Assembly: GCA_005518185.1 (NCBI GenBank)
Contig: RKSN01000001.1
Span: forward strand, 682,501-746,500
Direction of reading: 5' to 3'
Length of the DNA stretch: 64,000 nt
Source: Chakrabartia godavariana
GTDB taxonomy: Bacteria > Pseudomonadota > Alphaproteobacteria > Sphingomonadales > Sphingomonadaceae
Positions 1 to 9,786 of this stretch are shown piece by piece. Each line of letters opens with the position of its first letter. The stretch's first letter is position 1. The translations under genes and the position numbers were made by a program. A model generated the notes under the pieces. The model was not told the origin of the DNA and searched no databases. It saw only the letters and a program-made list of their open reading frames with translations.

Positions 1-935
1 ATGCCATTGCCGATGGCGACGACGTCGTCGTGGCGGGCATCCTCCAGCATATCGAGGAAGCGGGCGTCCATTCGGGCGACAGCGCGTGCACCTTGCCGCC
101 CTACAGCCTTCCCCAGCCGATCATCGACGAAATCCGTCGTCAGGCCGAAGCCTTGGCGCGGGCGCTGTCGGTCCGCGGGCTGATGAACGTGCAGTTCGCG
201 GTGAAGGATGGCGAGGTCTATCTGATCGAAGTCAATCCGCGCGCCAGCCGCACGGTGCCCTTTGTCGCCAAGGCCATCGGCGCACCGATCGCCAAGATCG
301 CCGCGCGCGTCATGGCGGGGGAGAAGCTGAAGGCCTTGCCGCCGATCAACCTCGACATCGATTATATCGCGGTCAAGGAAGCCGTCTTCCCGTTTGCACG
401 CTTCCCGGGCGTCGATCCCGTCTTGTCGCCGGAAATGAAGTCTACCGGTGAAGTTATGGGAATCGATGGAGATTTTGCGACAGCCTTTGCAAAAGCACAG
501 CTTGGTGCCGGTGTCCGCCTGCCGGATGGCGGCAAGCTGTTCGTTTCGGTGAAGGATACCGACAAGCCGGTCATCCTGCCCGCCGTGCGGCAGGCACAGG
601 CTCTTGGCTTCAGCGTGTGTGCGACCAGCGGCACGGCCGACTATCTTGCCGAGAATGGCATTGAGGTCGAACGCGTGAACAAGGTCGCTCAGGGGCGACC
701 GCACATCGTCGACAAGATCAAGGACGGCGAGATCGACCTGATCTTCAACACGACCGAAGGCTGGCAGAGCCTCAAGGATTCCGAGGATATCCGCCGTTCG
801 GCGCTGATGGGCAAGGTGCCCTATTTCACGACGGCGGCCGCCTCGGTCGCGACGGCGCAGGCCATTGCGGCGCTGCGCGACAGGAAACTTGAAGTCAGGC
901 CGCTCCAGTCCTATCATTCAGTGAACGCACGATAG
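1..935 (+). CDS. carB: Carbamoyl-phosphate synthase large subunit, C-terminal part (truncated by window start)
   Basis: The large subunit makes carbamoyl phosphate from bicarbonate, ammonia and two ATP for arginine and pyrimidine synthesis in the cytosol. The reading frame is open from the window edge (first complete codon at 3) and ends in TAG at 933-935, giving about 310 residues of a protein that is normally near 1,100. Early residues carry the ATP-grasp signature [16 protein letters not shown] and then [11 protein letters not shown], which lies at the second ATP site. The last ~140 residues, starting around [13 protein letters not shown], form the MGS-like allosteric domain that binds UMP or ornithine in relatives. 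greA follows 88 bp downstream on the same strand. Identification is secure; only the 5' end is missing. Confidence 0.97.
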   Translation, partial: AIADGDDVVVAGILQHIEEAGVHSGDSACTLPPYSLPQPIIDEIRRQAEALARALSVRGLMNVQFAVKDGEVYLIEVNPRASRTVPFVAKAIGAPIAKIAARVMAGEKLKALPPINLDIDYIAVKEAVFPFARFPGVDPVLSPEMKSTGEVMGIDGDFATAFAKAQLGAGVRLPDGGKLFVSVKDTDKPVILPAVRQAQALGFSVCATSGTADYLAENGIEVERVNKVAQGRPHIVDKIKDGEIDLIFNTTEGWQSLKDSEDIRRSALMGKVPYFTTAAASVATAQAIAALRDRKLEVRPLQSYHSVNAR

Positions 936-1023
936 TCCTCCTACAGATTTGAAAGTGCGGGTGGCCACCGTCAAAGGGGCCGCCATGGAAAAGTTTTGAC
1001 GCTGGTACGAGAAGGTTGGCCCT

Positions 1024-1500
1024 ATGGCTTCGCATGACAAAGTCCCGATGCTTGAGGAAGGCTATCGCAAGCTGGGCGACGAGCTGCAGCGCCTGAAGGA
1101 AGAGCGTCCGCAGATCGTGGACGCGATTGAAGAAGCGCGCGCGCATGGCGACCTTTCCGAAAACGCGGAATATCACGCCGCCAAGGAACGTCAGGGCCAG
1201 GTTGAGGCGACCATCGCCCATATTGAGGACCAGCTGGCCCGCGCGCAGATCATCGACCCGAAGACGCTTTCGGGCGACCGCGTGATGTTTGGCGCGACCG
1301 TCACCCTGCTCGATGAGGATGACAAGGAAATCCGCTACCAGATCGTGGGGCAGGTTGAGGCCGACGCCAAGGCGGGGCGGATTTCGTACAACTCCCCGCT
1401 CGGCAAGGCGCTGATCGGTCGCAAGGTCGAGGACGAAATCGAAGTGACCGTCCCGTCGGGCGACAAATATTATCAGGTCGCAAAGGTCGAGTTCATCTAA
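1024..1500 (+). CDS. greA: Transcription elongation factor GreA
   Basis: GreA enters the RNA polymerase secondary channel and stimulates cleavage of backtracked transcripts. The 158-residue product is of normal length: an N-terminal coiled coil (about 1-75, with the conserved stretch [13 protein letters not shown] at its tip) followed by an FKBP-like C-terminal domain ending ...[15 protein letters not shown]. The acidic tip residues D and E needed for cleavage stimulation are present. A GAGAAGG ribosome binding site lies about 7 bases before the ATG. It follows carB closely and its stop codon directly abuts the GTG of the rhomboid gene, so all three may be co-transcribed. Confidence 0.97.
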   Translation: MASHDKVPMLEEGYRKLGDELQRLKEERPQIVDAIEEARAHGDLSENAEYHAAKERQGQVEATIAHIEDQLARAQIIDPKTLSGDRVMFGATVTLLDEDDKEIRYQIVGQVEADAKAGRISYNSPLGKALIGRKVEDEIEVTVPSGDKYYQVAKVEFI

Positions 1501-2127
1501 GTGCAGGGCGGCCCTGCCGGTCCCGCACTTCGTGTCATCACCGGGCTGACGGTTGTCGCCTGGGTTTTGCAGATGCTGTTCTGGCCGCTCGAAAACGCGG
1601 CGCTTGTCGCGGGCTTCGTCCCGGCGCGCTTCGTGCTGGATGCGCCTGCGCTGGATGTCGTGCCTGTCTGGCTGACGCCGCTGACGGCAACGCTGGTCCA
1701 TGGTGGTGTCCTGCACCTGACGATGAACCTCGTGACATTCTGGTATTGCGGAAAGCTCGTGGAGCATTTCCTCGGCTCATCGGGTCTGTTGATCCTCTAT
1801 CTGGTGGGTGCCTATGCGTCCGCCGGGCTCCATTATGCCTTCAACAGCGGTGAGCCGATGCCGATGATCGGCGCGAGCGGCGCGATTTCGGCCGTTATCG
1901 GTGCCTATGCGATGCTGTTCAGCACATCCGAGGCGAAGAGCTGGGGGCCGATTTCGGCCGAATGGATGCGCGCGCTCTGGCTTATGGTCGGGTGGGTCGG
2001 CGTCCAATGGCTTATTGGCTTTGCCAGCGCCGCCTCGGGCTACAGCATCGCGATTGCGGCGCATATCGGCGGCTTCATGGCCGGTTTGCTCTTGGCCAAG
2101 CCATTGCTCAGGCGGAAATTCTCCTAG
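1501..2127 (+). CDS. Rhomboid family intramembrane serine protease
   Basis: Membrane protease that cuts transmembrane segments inside the lipid bilayer. The 208-residue product has about six hydrophobic segments. The catalytic dyad is visible: GASG at 124-127 (Ser126) and a histidine at 188 in AHIGG. The HxxxN oxyanion motif is also present as H72-L-T-M-N76. It starts with GTG immediately after the greA stop codon (no spacer), so translation is probably coupled. The 3' end converges on mfd with a 29-bp gap. The family is clear from motif order and topology; the substrate cannot be predicted. Confidence 0.9.
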   Translation: MQGGPAGPALRVITGLTVVAWVLQMLFWPLENAALVAGFVPARFVLDAPALDVVPVWLTPLTATLVHGGVLHLTMNLVTFWYCGKLVEHFLGSSGLLILYLVGAYASAGLHYAFNSGEPMPMIGASGAISAVIGAYAMLFSTSEAKSWGPISAEWMRALWLMVGWVGVQWLIGFASAASGYSIAIAAHIGGFMAGLLLAKPLLRRKFS

Positions 2128-2156
2128 CCTCCATGTCCGCCGCGCCTGCCGCAGGG

Positions 2157-5100
2157 TCAGGCCGCGACCTTGGCCAATCCCCGTGACAATTGCAGGATGC
2201 CGTGGAGGCGCGCCTTGGGGTCGGCCCAGGCGCGCGTGATGCTGAGCCGCATGTCGGGCCGGAGCTTTGCCGTTTCCCCGAGCCGCGCGACATAGGCCAG
2301 CAGCCCTTCGACCTTCGGGAACTTGTCGTTCCAGAACGCGACGAGCGCCCCGCGCGGACCGACGTCGATCTTGGCGATATGCGCCTGCTTGGCGTTGAGC
2401 TTGATCTGGATGAGCGTCAGCAGGTTCTCGGTCGGCTCGGGCAGCTTGCCGAACCGGTCGATCATCTCCGCCCCAAAGGCGTCGATTTCCTGCACCGTTT
2501 CCAGCTCGTTCAGGCGGCGGTAAAGGCCCATGCGCAGGTCGAGATCGGGCACATAGTCTTCAGGGATGAGGACAGGCGCATCGACCGTGATCTGCGGCGA
2601 CAGGTCGCGTGTGCTGACCTCGGCAAGGCCGCCGGCCTTGGCGTCGAGGATCGCTTCCTCAAGCATCGACTGGTAAAGTTCAAAGCCAACCTCGCGGATA
2701 TGGCCCGACTGTTCATCCCCCAGCAGATTGCCCGCGCCACGAATGTCGAGATCGTGGCTTGCCAGCTGGAAGCCCGCGCCAAGGCTGTCGAGATCGGACA
2801 GCACCTTCAGGCGCTTTTCCGCTGTATCGGTCATCAGCCGATTGGGTGCGGTGGTCAGATAGGCATAAGCGCGCGTCTTGGCGCGTCCGACGCGGCCGCG
2901 CAGCTGATAGAGCTGGGCCAGGCCAAAGCGGTCGGCGCGGTGAATGATCATCGTGTTGGCGCTGGGGATGTCGAGGCCGCTCTCGATGATCGTTGTGGAG
3001 ACCAGAACATCGTAGCGCTTGTCGTAAAAGGCCGACATGCGTTCCTCGACGTCGCCCGGCGCCATCTGGCCGTGGGCGACGACATATTTGATCTCGGGCA
3101 CCTCGGTGCGCAGGAATTCCTCGATATCGGGCAGGTCGGAAATGCGCGGCGTGACGAAGAAGCTCTGTCCGCCGCGATAATGTTCGCGCAGAAGCGCCTC
3201 GCGGATGACGATCTTGTCCCACGGCATGACATAGGTGCGCACCGCCAGCCGATCGACGGGCGGCGTCTGGATGACCGAGAGTTCGCGAAGACCCGTCATC
3301 GCCATCTGGAGCGTGCGTGGAATGGGGGTCGCTGTCAGTGTGAGCACATGGACGTCGGCCTTCAGGGCCTTCAGCTTTTCCTTATGGACGACGCCGAAGC
3401 GCTGTTCCTCATCGACGATGACAAGGCCAAGCCGCTTGAAGTCGACGCCCTTGGACAGCAGCGCGTGCGTGCCGACGACGATGTCGATCCGGCCCTCCGC
3501 CAGCCCTTCCTTGGTCGCCTTGGCCTCTGCTGCCCCCACGAGGCGGGAGAGGCGGCCGATCTGCAGCGGGAAGCCCTGAAAGCGGTCCACAAAATTCTGA
3601 TAATGCTGCCGCGCGAGGAGCGTGGTCGGGCAGATGAGGGCGACCTGCATCCCGGCCATGGCGGCGATGAAGGCGGCGCGCAGCGCGACCTCCGTCTTGC
3701 CGAAGCCGACATCGCCGACGACGAGCCGGTCCATCGGCTTGCCCGCCGCCAGATCGTCAATCACGTCACTGATCGCGCGCTCCTGATCGTCGGTTTCCTG
3801 ATAGGGGAAACGGTTGACGAATTCGGCGAAGACCTGCGGGTCAGCCTCGGCGACGTCACCAGCGCGCAGCGCGCGGAGCGCGGCGACGGCGATCAACTCG
3901 CCCGCAATCTCACGGATGCGTTCGCGCATCTTCGCCTTGCGGCGCTGCCAAGCTTCGCCACCCAGACGGTCGAGCGCAACGCCATCGCTGTCGCTGCCAT
4001 AGCGCGACAGGACGTCGATATTCTCGACTGGCACGTAGAGCTTGTCGCCACCAGCGTAAGACAGGGCCACGCAGTCGTGCGGCGCCTGAGAGACCGGGAT
4101 CTGCGTCAGGCCCTCATAGCGCCCGATCCCATGTTCGGCATGGACCACCAGATCGCCCGGGGAGAGGGTCGCCAGTTCCGCCATAAAGGCGTCGGCGGAC
4201 TTCTTGCGCTTGGCGCGGCGGACGAGGCGGTCGCCGAGCACATCCTGTTCGGACAGCACCGCGATGCTGGGCGCGGTGAACCCGTGGTCGAGCGGCACGA
4301 CGACGAGCGCAACGCGGATTTCGCCCTCGCGCTTGCGTGGTGCGCCGATAAAGCCCTGCGCCTCCTGCCAGCTGTCGAGCGCGACGGCGTTCCCCAGCCC
4401 ATGATCGGCGAGGAGGCCGGTCAGACGATCGCGAGAGCCGCGCGAATAGCAGGCAAGGACCATGCCCTTTTCATTATGGGCCAGGCCCGCCGCATGAGCG
4501 GCAAGCGCATCATAGACATTCTCGCCATTGGTCCGCTCGGGCGCAAAGTCACGCGGGCCATCGATACCGAAATCAATGACCCTGTCCGAGGGCGGCTCAT
4601 GGAACGACGTCGCCAGATGAATGGGCGTGCCGAGGATCGCTGCGTCCCACTGGGCGTGTGACAGATAGAGCGCATCGGGCTTGAGCGGTCGGTAGCTGCC
4701 CGGGTCGGAGGACTGCGCCTTGTCCCGGTTGGCGTGATAGTCGGCAATCGCCTCGAACCGTGCTTCGATGGCCCCGTCGACGCCCAGTTCACGCACGATC
4801 AGCGGCTGGTCTCCCAGATGATCGAACAGCGTGGAAAGCTTGTCCTCGATGAGCGGCAGCCAATGGTCCATGCCCGCCAGCCGTCGCCCCTCGGACACTG
4901 CCTGATAGAGCGGATCGCCGGTCGCGGTCGCGCCGAACAGGTCGCGATAGCGGGTGCGGAACCGCTTGATGCCCTCTTCGTCCAGCAGGGCCTCAGAGGC
5001 GGGCAGGAGGGTGAAGCCCTCATCCACCCGGCCCGTGGTGCGCTGATCTGACGGATCGAAGCTGCGGACAGTTTCGATCTCATCGCCGAAAAAGTCGAGC

Positions 5101-5642
5101 CGCAGCCCATGGCCAAGGCCCGACGGGAAGAGGTCTACCAGACCGCCGCGCACGGCGAACTCGCCCGCATCGGCCACCGTGTCAGTGCGGACATAGCCGT
5201 TTGCCTGCAAGAGTTCGGCGAGCTTGTCGCGGTCGATCCGGGCACCGGGGGCAAGGTGCGCCGTCAGCTGGCGGATGCGGAAGGGCGTCAGGACGCGCTG
5301 CGTCGCGGCATTGGCGGTTGTGAGGACCAGCTGCGGCTTGTCGCTCTTGCGCTGGAGCGCGGCGAGCGTCGCCAGACGTTCGGACGTCACCCGCAAGGAG
5401 GGCGAGGCACGATCATAAGGGAGGCAATCCCACGACGGGAAGGTCAGCACCTCGACTTCGGGCGCGAACCAGTTGGCCGCATCGGCCAGCGCGCGCATCG
5501 ACAGCTCATCTGAGGCGATGAACACCGCCCGGCCATTGGCCGCGCGCGCAAGATCCGTCATCAGCCAGGGCAGAAACCCTGTCGGCGTGCCCGCCAGTGT
5601 CAGCGGGTTATCTGATTTCAGGATCCGCGTGAGTTCGATCAC
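2157..5642 (-). CDS. mfd: Transcription-repair coupling factor Mfd
   Basis: Mfd removes RNA polymerase stalled at DNA lesions and recruits UvrA. From the chosen start the protein has 1,161 residues, the normal size. Order of domains: UvrB-homology region, RNA-polymerase-interacting domain (HAEHGIGRYEGL near residue 500), then RecG-like helicase motifs (Walker A GDVGFGKT near 640, DEEQRFGV near 743, TATPIPRT) and the C-terminal TRCF domain. The frame is open further up to an ATG at 5699, but GTG at 5640-5642 overlaps the sdhE stop as GTGA and gives the usual N-terminus (VIELTRILKS), so it is preferred. Translational coupling to sdhE is likely. Confidence 0.97.
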   Translation of the reverse strand: MIELTRILKSDNPLTLAGTPTGFLPWLMTDLARAANGRAVFIASDELSMRALADAANWFAPEVEVLTFPSWDCLPYDRASPSLRVTSERLATLAALQRKSDKPQLVLTTANAATQRVLTPFRIRQLTAHLAPGARIDRDKLAELLQANGYVRTDTVADAGEFAVRGGLVDLFPSGLGHGLRLDFFGDEIETVRSFDPSDQRTTGRVDEGFTLLPASEALLDEEGIKRFRTRYRDLFGATATGDPLYQAVSEGRRLAGMDHWLPLIEDKLSTLFDHLGDQPLIVRELGVDGAIEARFEAIADYHANRDKAQSSDPGSYRPLKPDALYLSHAQWDAAILGTPIHLATSFHEPPSDRVIDFGIDGPRDFAPERTNGENVYDALAAHAAGLAHNEKGMVLACYSRGSRDRLTGLLADHGLGNAVALDSWQEAQGFIGAPRKREGEIRVALVVVPLDHGFTAPSIAVLSEQDVLGDRLVRRAKRKKSADAFMAELATLSPGDLVVHAEHGIGRYEGLTQIPVSQAPHDCVALSYAGGDKLYVPVENIDVLSRYGSDSDGVALDRLGGEAWQRRKAKMRERIREIAGELIAVAALRALRAGDVAEADPQVFAEFVNRFPYQETDDQERAISDVIDDLAAGKPMDRLVVGDVGFGKTEVALRAAFIAAMAGMQVALICPTTLLARQHYQNFVDRFQGFPLQIGRLSRLVGAAEAKATKEGLAEGRIDIVVGTHALLSKGVDFKRLGLVIVDEEQRFGVVHKEKLKALKADVHVLTLTATPIPRTLQMAMTGLRELSVIQTPPVDRLAVRTYVMPWDKIVIREALLREHYRGGQSFFVTPRISDLPDIEEFLRTEVPEIKYVVAHGQMAPGDVEERMSAFYDKRYDVLVSTTIIESGLDIPSANTMIIHRADRFGLAQLYQLRGRVGRAKTRAYAYLTTAPNRLMTDTAEKRLKVLSDLDSLGAGFQLASHDLDIRGAGNLLGDEQSGHIREVGFELYQSMLEEAILDAKAGGLAEVSTRDLSPQITVDAPVLIPEDYVPDLDLRMGLYRRLNELETVQEIDAFGAEMIDRFGKLPEPTENLLTLIQIKLNAKQAHIAKIDVGPRGALVAFWNDKFPKVEGLLAYVARLGETAKLRPDMRLSITRAWADPKARLHGILQLSRGLAKVAA

Positions 5643-5905
5643 TTGGGAATCCGGATGAAGTCGAGCTTCTGAAAGGCTTCCATAAGCGGACCCTGCCATT
5701 CGGCCGGGACGGGGATGGTGCCCATGGCCCAGCCGATGATGTCCACATCCTGTTCGTCCATCAGGCGTTCGAACCAGGCGATCTCGGCCTCGGTCCAGCG
5801 ATCGGCATGGGCATCAAAGAAACCGCCGACCATATAGTCCGCTTCACGCGTGCCGCGGTGCCATGCCCGGAATTTCAGTCGCTTCAGCCGCGTTTCGTCC
5901 ATCAT
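5639..5905 (-). CDS. sdhE: FAD assembly factor SdhE (YgfY/CptB family)
   Basis: Small cytosolic chaperone that promotes covalent attachment of FAD to the succinate dehydrogenase flavoprotein. The 88-residue product carries the family motif RGTREADYMVGGF at residues 17-29, in which R-G-x-x-E is the region that contacts the flavoprotein, and the acidic W-F-E-R-L-M-D segment typical of the family. It is first in an operon with mfd (4-base GTGA overlap) and is divergent from recG with about 70 bp between the starts. Either of two adjacent ATG codons could serve as start. Its location away from any sdh operon is seen here directly. Confidence 0.92.
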   Translation of the reverse strand: MMDETRLKRLKFRAWHRGTREADYMVGGFFDAHADRWTEAEIAWFERLMDEQDVDIIGWAMGTIPVPAEWQGPLMEAFQKLDFIRIPK

Positions 5906-5976
5906 CGTCCAACGCCAATTGGCCGGCGGGCGTTTTGACGCTTGCGCAGGCTGGGGTAAGGGGGTGCGGGATAGCC

Positions 5977-8037
5977 ATGCGACCAGAACTTCTCAACCCG
6001 ATCTTTGCCGAAGTGACTGCCCTAAAGGGCATCGGCCCCCAGCTCGCGCGCCCGCTTGAGCGGCTGGGGCTGGAAAAGCTCGTCGACATCCTGTTCCATC
6101 TGCCGACCGGCTTTGTCGATCGGCTGCGCGTCGATGGCCTGCGTATGAGCGATGCGGGGCGCGTGATCACGATCGAACTGACCCCTATGGAGTATCGGGT
6201 GAGCGGGGGCAGGGGGCCGTTCCGCGTCTGGGCGGCGGACCCGCATGGCGACATGGTCGCGCTTGTCTATTTCGGGGGCAATCCGGGCTGGGCGAAGAAG
6301 CAGCTGCCGCTCGGGGAGCCACGGATCGTCTCGGGCAAGCTCGAAGCTTACGGGCAAGAGCTTCAGATGGTTCACCCGGACTATGTGCTGAAGCCTGAGG
6401 AGGCGACGAGCCTGCCCGAGCGTGAGCCCGTCTATCCGCTGTCCGAAGGTTTGACCGCGCGGCGGATGCAGCAGCTGGCGGCGCAGGCGGTTGAACGTGC
6501 GCCTGATCTGCCCGAATGGATCGATGCGTCGCTCCATGCCCAGCGCGACTGGCCGTCATGGCGGCAGGCGGTGCGGTCGATCCATGCCGATCCCGCCGAC
6601 GCCAAGGCACGGGAGCGGCTGGCCTATGACGAGATCTTCGCAAACCAGCTGGCGCTGATGCTGGTCCGTGCGTCCTCCCGGCGTCGGCGCGGCGTGCCAT
6701 TGCATGGCGACGGGCGGCTGCGGGCGTTGCTCAAACTCCCTTATGCGCTCACCGGCGCGCAGCAGCGGACGATTTCCGAGATTGAGGGCGACCTGATCCA
6801 GGCGACGCCGATGGTCCGGCTGCTGCAGGGGGATGTCGGCGCGGGCAAGACAATGGTGGCGCTCCATGCCATGCTCGCAGCGGTGGAGGCGGGCGCGCAG
6901 GCGGCGATGCTCGCACCGACCGAAATCCTTGCGCGCCAGCATTTCGAGACGCTCTCCCGTCAGCTGGCAGGCTTGCCGGTGACCGTTGCGATCCTGACCG
7001 GGCGGGACAAGGGCCGCGCGCGGGAATCGACGCTGATGGGCCTCGCCGATGGCAGCATCGATATCCTGATTGGCACGCATGCCATTTTTCAGGAGGCTGT
7101 GGCCTATAAGCGGCTTGGCCTTGCCGTTATCGATGAGCAGCACCGGTTTGGCGTCGCGCAGCGGCTCTTGCTGACGCAAAAGGCCGAAAGGCCGCCGCAT
7201 CTGCTGGTCATGACCGCAACCCCGATCCCGCGGACGCTGACCCTGTCCAACTATGGCGAGATGGACGTCAGCCGCCTTGACGAGATGCCGCCCGGCCGCC
7301 AGCCGATAGACACGCGGGTCATGTCCGCCGAGCGGCTCGATGAGGTCGTGGAGGGGCTTTCCCGCCATATCGGGCGCGGTGGCCAGGCCTATTGGGTCTG
7401 TCCCTTGGTCGAAGAGAATGAGGCGAACGACCGCGCGGCCGCTGAAGCGCGCTATGAAGCGCTGTCGATGCGCTTTCCGGGCAAGGTCGGTCTCGTCCAC
7501 GGCCGGATGAAGGGGCCGGAGAAGGACGCCGTCATGGCCCGCTTTGCCGCGAACGAGCTTGCCGTTCTCGTCGCGACGACGGTGATCGAAGTCGGCGTCG
7601 ATGTGCCCAATTCCACGCTGATGATCATCGAGGATGCCGAACGCTTCGGGCTGGCGCAGCTCCACCAGTTGCGCGGACGCGTGGGTCGGGGGAGCGAGAA
7701 GTCGGTCTGTCTTCTCCTGCGTGGCGCGGCGCTCAGCGAAACGGCGCGCGCGCGGCTCGCCCTGATGCGCGAGACGAACGACGGGTTCCGCATCGCCGAA
7801 GAGGATCTGAAGCTGCGCGGCGCAGGCGAAATTCTGGGCACGCGCCAGTCCGGGGAGGCGGCGTTCCGGATCGCCACGCCGGAGCAGGTCTCCAGCCTGA
7901 TCGATGTCGCGACCGATGATGCACGGCTTCTGGTCGATCGCGACGGCGGGCTGGACAGTGCGCGGGGTGCAGCCGCGCGGCTGGCGCTCTATCTGTTTGA
8001 ACGCGATGCAGCGGTGGCGCTGATCAAGGCCGGGTGA
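5977..8037 (+). CDS. recG: ATP-dependent DNA helicase RecG
   Basis: RecG is a branch-migrating helicase acting on stalled forks and recombination intermediates. The 686-residue product shows the N-terminal wedge/OB region (LKGIGPQLARPLERLGL), then Walker A GDVGAGKTM near residue 286, DEQHRFGV near 385, TATPIPRTL, and late helicase motifs including HQLRGRVGRG. The frame is open upstream to 5863, but the ATG at 5977 starts the conserved N-terminus MRPELLNPIFAEV. It is divergent from sdhE-mfd, so three repair or maintenance genes share one short intergenic region. It converges on a PilZ gene with a 6-bp gap. Confidence 0.96.
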   Translation: MRPELLNPIFAEVTALKGIGPQLARPLERLGLEKLVDILFHLPTGFVDRLRVDGLRMSDAGRVITIELTPMEYRVSGGRGPFRVWAADPHGDMVALVYFGGNPGWAKKQLPLGEPRIVSGKLEAYGQELQMVHPDYVLKPEEATSLPEREPVYPLSEGLTARRMQQLAAQAVERAPDLPEWIDASLHAQRDWPSWRQAVRSIHADPADAKARERLAYDEIFANQLALMLVRASSRRRRGVPLHGDGRLRALLKLPYALTGAQQRTISEIEGDLIQATPMVRLLQGDVGAGKTMVALHAMLAAVEAGAQAAMLAPTEILARQHFETLSRQLAGLPVTVAILTGRDKGRARESTLMGLADGSIDILIGTHAIFQEAVAYKRLGLAVIDEQHRFGVAQRLLLTQKAERPPHLLVMTATPIPRTLTLSNYGEMDVSRLDEMPPGRQPIDTRVMSAERLDEVVEGLSRHIGRGGQAYWVCPLVEENEANDRAAAEARYEALSMRFPGKVGLVHGRMKGPEKDAVMARFAANELAVLVATTVIEVGVDVPNSTLMIIEDAERFGLAQLHQLRGRVGRGSEKSVCLLLRGAALSETARARLALMRETNDGFRIAEEDLKLRGAGEILGTRQSGEAAFRIATPEQVSSLIDVATDDARLLVDRDGGLDSARGAAARLALYLFERDAAVALIKAG

Positions 8038-8043
8038 CGCGCC

Positions 8044-8376
8044 TCAGGCGGGCGCGTGCATGTGCTCCAGCATGTCGACATAAAGCTGGCTCAGCGGCCG
8101 GTCGAACTGCACGCCATGCTGTTCATTGAAGAACCAGACGACGCGCCCGCCCGCCCAGCCAAGGCCGGGCATGTCGATCATCACCGCCGTGTTTTCCGAG
8201 AGCGTCTTGGCCGCGCGCATCATGACGCCGCCAATCGACAGATTTACGAGTTCCACCTCGACACGTTCCATGCCCGGAAGTCCGGCCGTGGTTCGGATCG
8301 ACACCTCCGCGCGCGCGGCGCGACGGCGTTCAGCAGAAAACATCTGCGCGGCAAGTGTGGCCTGCAATTGCGACAT
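8044..8376 (-). CDS. PilZ domain protein (probable c-di-GMP receptor)
   Basis: Single-domain PilZ protein of 110 residues. The c-di-GMP binding signature is visible as an arginine-rich N-terminal stretch (ERRRAARAEV, residues 16-25, fitting RxxxR) followed by NLSIGGVMM (fitting D/N-x-S-x-x-G). Family members switch their partners on c-di-GMP binding, often controlling motility, exopolysaccharide or transcription. There is no effector domain, so it probably acts through protein contacts. It is alone between recG (convergent) and tyrS (same strand, 90 bp upstream with a hairpin between). An EAL phosphodiesterase lies 20 kb away but no link is shown. Confidence 0.88.
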   Translation of the reverse strand: MSQLQATLAAQMFSAERRRAARAEVSIRTTAGLPGMERVEVELVNLSIGGVMMRAAKTLSENTAVMIDMPGLGWAGGRVVWFFNEQHGVQFDRPLSQLYVDMLEHMHAPA

Positions 8377-8435
8377 GGACCGGACGCCCCCGATTGAAAC
8401 CGGCAGGAGATTGCGCGTCCGCGTGGCAAGAAAGG

Positions 8436-8459
8436 CCTAAAGCGACTGGAAAACAGTCG
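8436..8459 (-). terminator. Possible terminator of tyrS
   Basis: Just past the tyrS stop codon, a perfect 6-bp stem (CGACTG / CAGTCG at 8443-8448 and 8454-8459) with a 5-base loop is followed, reading the minus strand, by CTTTAGG. The T-run is weak, so termination may be partial and the PilZ gene downstream might receive read-through. Confidence 0.4.
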
Positions 8460-8466
8460 GTTAAGC

Positions 8467-9696
8467 TTAAGCGGCGTTTACCAGAAGGCCGTGGCGCTTC
8501 TTGCCGAGGCTGATCTTGGTCTCGCCCGCAACGGTGACGATTGCATCGGCGGCGGACACGATTGCATCGTCCACCTTGACCGCGCCTTCGGCAATCTTGC
8601 GCTTGGCTTCCCCGCGCGAGGCACAAAAGCCGAGGTTCACAAGGGCGTCGAGAATCTCGATCGAACCGCCGGCAACCTCAAGGCGCGGCAGGTCCGCCCC
8701 GGTGCCGCCTTCGGCAAATGTCCGGCGTGCGGTCTCGGCGGCGGCCTGTGCGGCCTCCTCCCCACGGCACAGACGCGTCGCTTCATTGGCAAGAACGATC
8801 TTCGCCTCGTTGATGTCGGCGCCCTGCAGCGCCTCCAGGCGGGCAATCTCGTCAAGCGGCAGATCGGTGAACAGGTGCAGGAATTTGCCGACATCGCTGT
8901 CGTCCGAATTGCGCCAGAACTGCCAGTAATCATAGGCCGGGAGCTGCGCTTCGTTCAGCCAGACGGCCCCCGACACCGACTTGCCCATCTTCGACCCGTC
9001 GGACTTGGTGATGAGCGGCGTGGTCAGCCCGAACACTTCGGCGCCGTCCATGCGGCGCGACAGCTCGACACCATTGACGATATTGCCCCACTGGTCGCTG
9101 CCGCCCATCTGCAGCCGGACGCCCATTTCCTGGCACAGATGCCGGAAATCATAGCCCTGCAGGATCATGTAGTTGAATTCGAGGAAGGTCATAGGCTGTT
9201 CGCGTTCCAGCCGCAGCTTGACCGAGTCAAAGCTGAGCATGCGGTTCACCGTGAAGTGGGTGCCGACCTTCTGCAGCATCTCAATATAGCCGAGCTTGCC
9301 CAGCCAGTCATGGTTGTTGACCATGACCGCATCGGTCGGCCCGTCACCGAAGACGAGAAACTTCTCAAACGCCGTGCGGATCGAGGCGATGTTGCTCTCA
9401 ATGGCCTCATCGCTCAGCATCTTGCGGACTTCATCCTTGCCGGTCGGGTCGCCGATCCGCGTCGTGCCGCCGCCCATCAGGACGACCGGCTTGTGCCCGG
9501 CCTGTTGCAGGCGGCGCAGCAGCATGATCGACACCAGGTTGCCGACGTGCAGCGAAGGGGCGGTCGCGTCAAACCCGACATAACCGGGCACGATCTGCGA
9601 CGCGGCGAGCTTGTCCAGCGCCTCGCCATCGGTGATCTGGTGGATATAGCCGCGTTCCGAAAGGACGCGCAGAAGGTCTGATTTGAAGCCGCTCAT
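8467..9696 (-). CDS. tyrS: Tyrosine--tRNA ligase
   Basis: Class I aminoacyl-tRNA synthetase that charges tRNA-Tyr. The 409-residue protein shows the HIGH-type motif as HVGN (residues 50-53), the KMSKS-type motif as KMGKS (near 235), and a C-terminal S4 RNA-binding domain (about 345-405, [14 protein letters not shown]). This is the TyrRS group with the S4 domain at the end. It is transcribed as a single gene, with a hairpin after the stop codon and a divergent operon starting 90 bp upstream. Product assignment is secure. Confidence 0.97.
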   Translation of the reverse strand: MSGFKSDLLRVLSERGYIHQITDGEALDKLAASQIVPGYVGFDATAPSLHVGNLVSIMLLRRLQQAGHKPVVLMGGGTTRIGDPTGKDEVRKMLSDEAIESNIASIRTAFEKFLVFGDGPTDAVMVNNHDWLGKLGYIEMLQKVGTHFTVNRMLSFDSVKLRLEREQPMTFLEFNYMILQGYDFRHLCQEMGVRLQMGGSDQWGNIVNGVELSRRMDGAEVFGLTTPLITKSDGSKMGKSVSGAVWLNEAQLPAYDYWQFWRNSDDSDVGKFLHLFTDLPLDEIARLEALQGADINEAKIVLANEATRLCRGEEAAQAAAETARRTFAEGGTGADLPRLEVAGGSIEILDALVNLGFCASRGEAKRKIAEGAVKVDDAIVSAADAIVTVAGETKISLGKKRHGLLVNAA

Positions 9697-9786
9697 GATG
9701 GCGGCGCGCTTAGCAGGGCTTTGGACGAAAGGGAACGGTCCGGGGTGGACTTGTCAAACCTGACTTCCCCGTCCAATCCTGCCGCC

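Noticed and set aside
2190-4661. Long open frame of 823 codons on the plus strand
   Set aside because: It lies entirely opposite mfd, whose motifs are unmistakable. Codon composition of GC-rich DNA produces such shadow frames; its translation has no recognisable domain.
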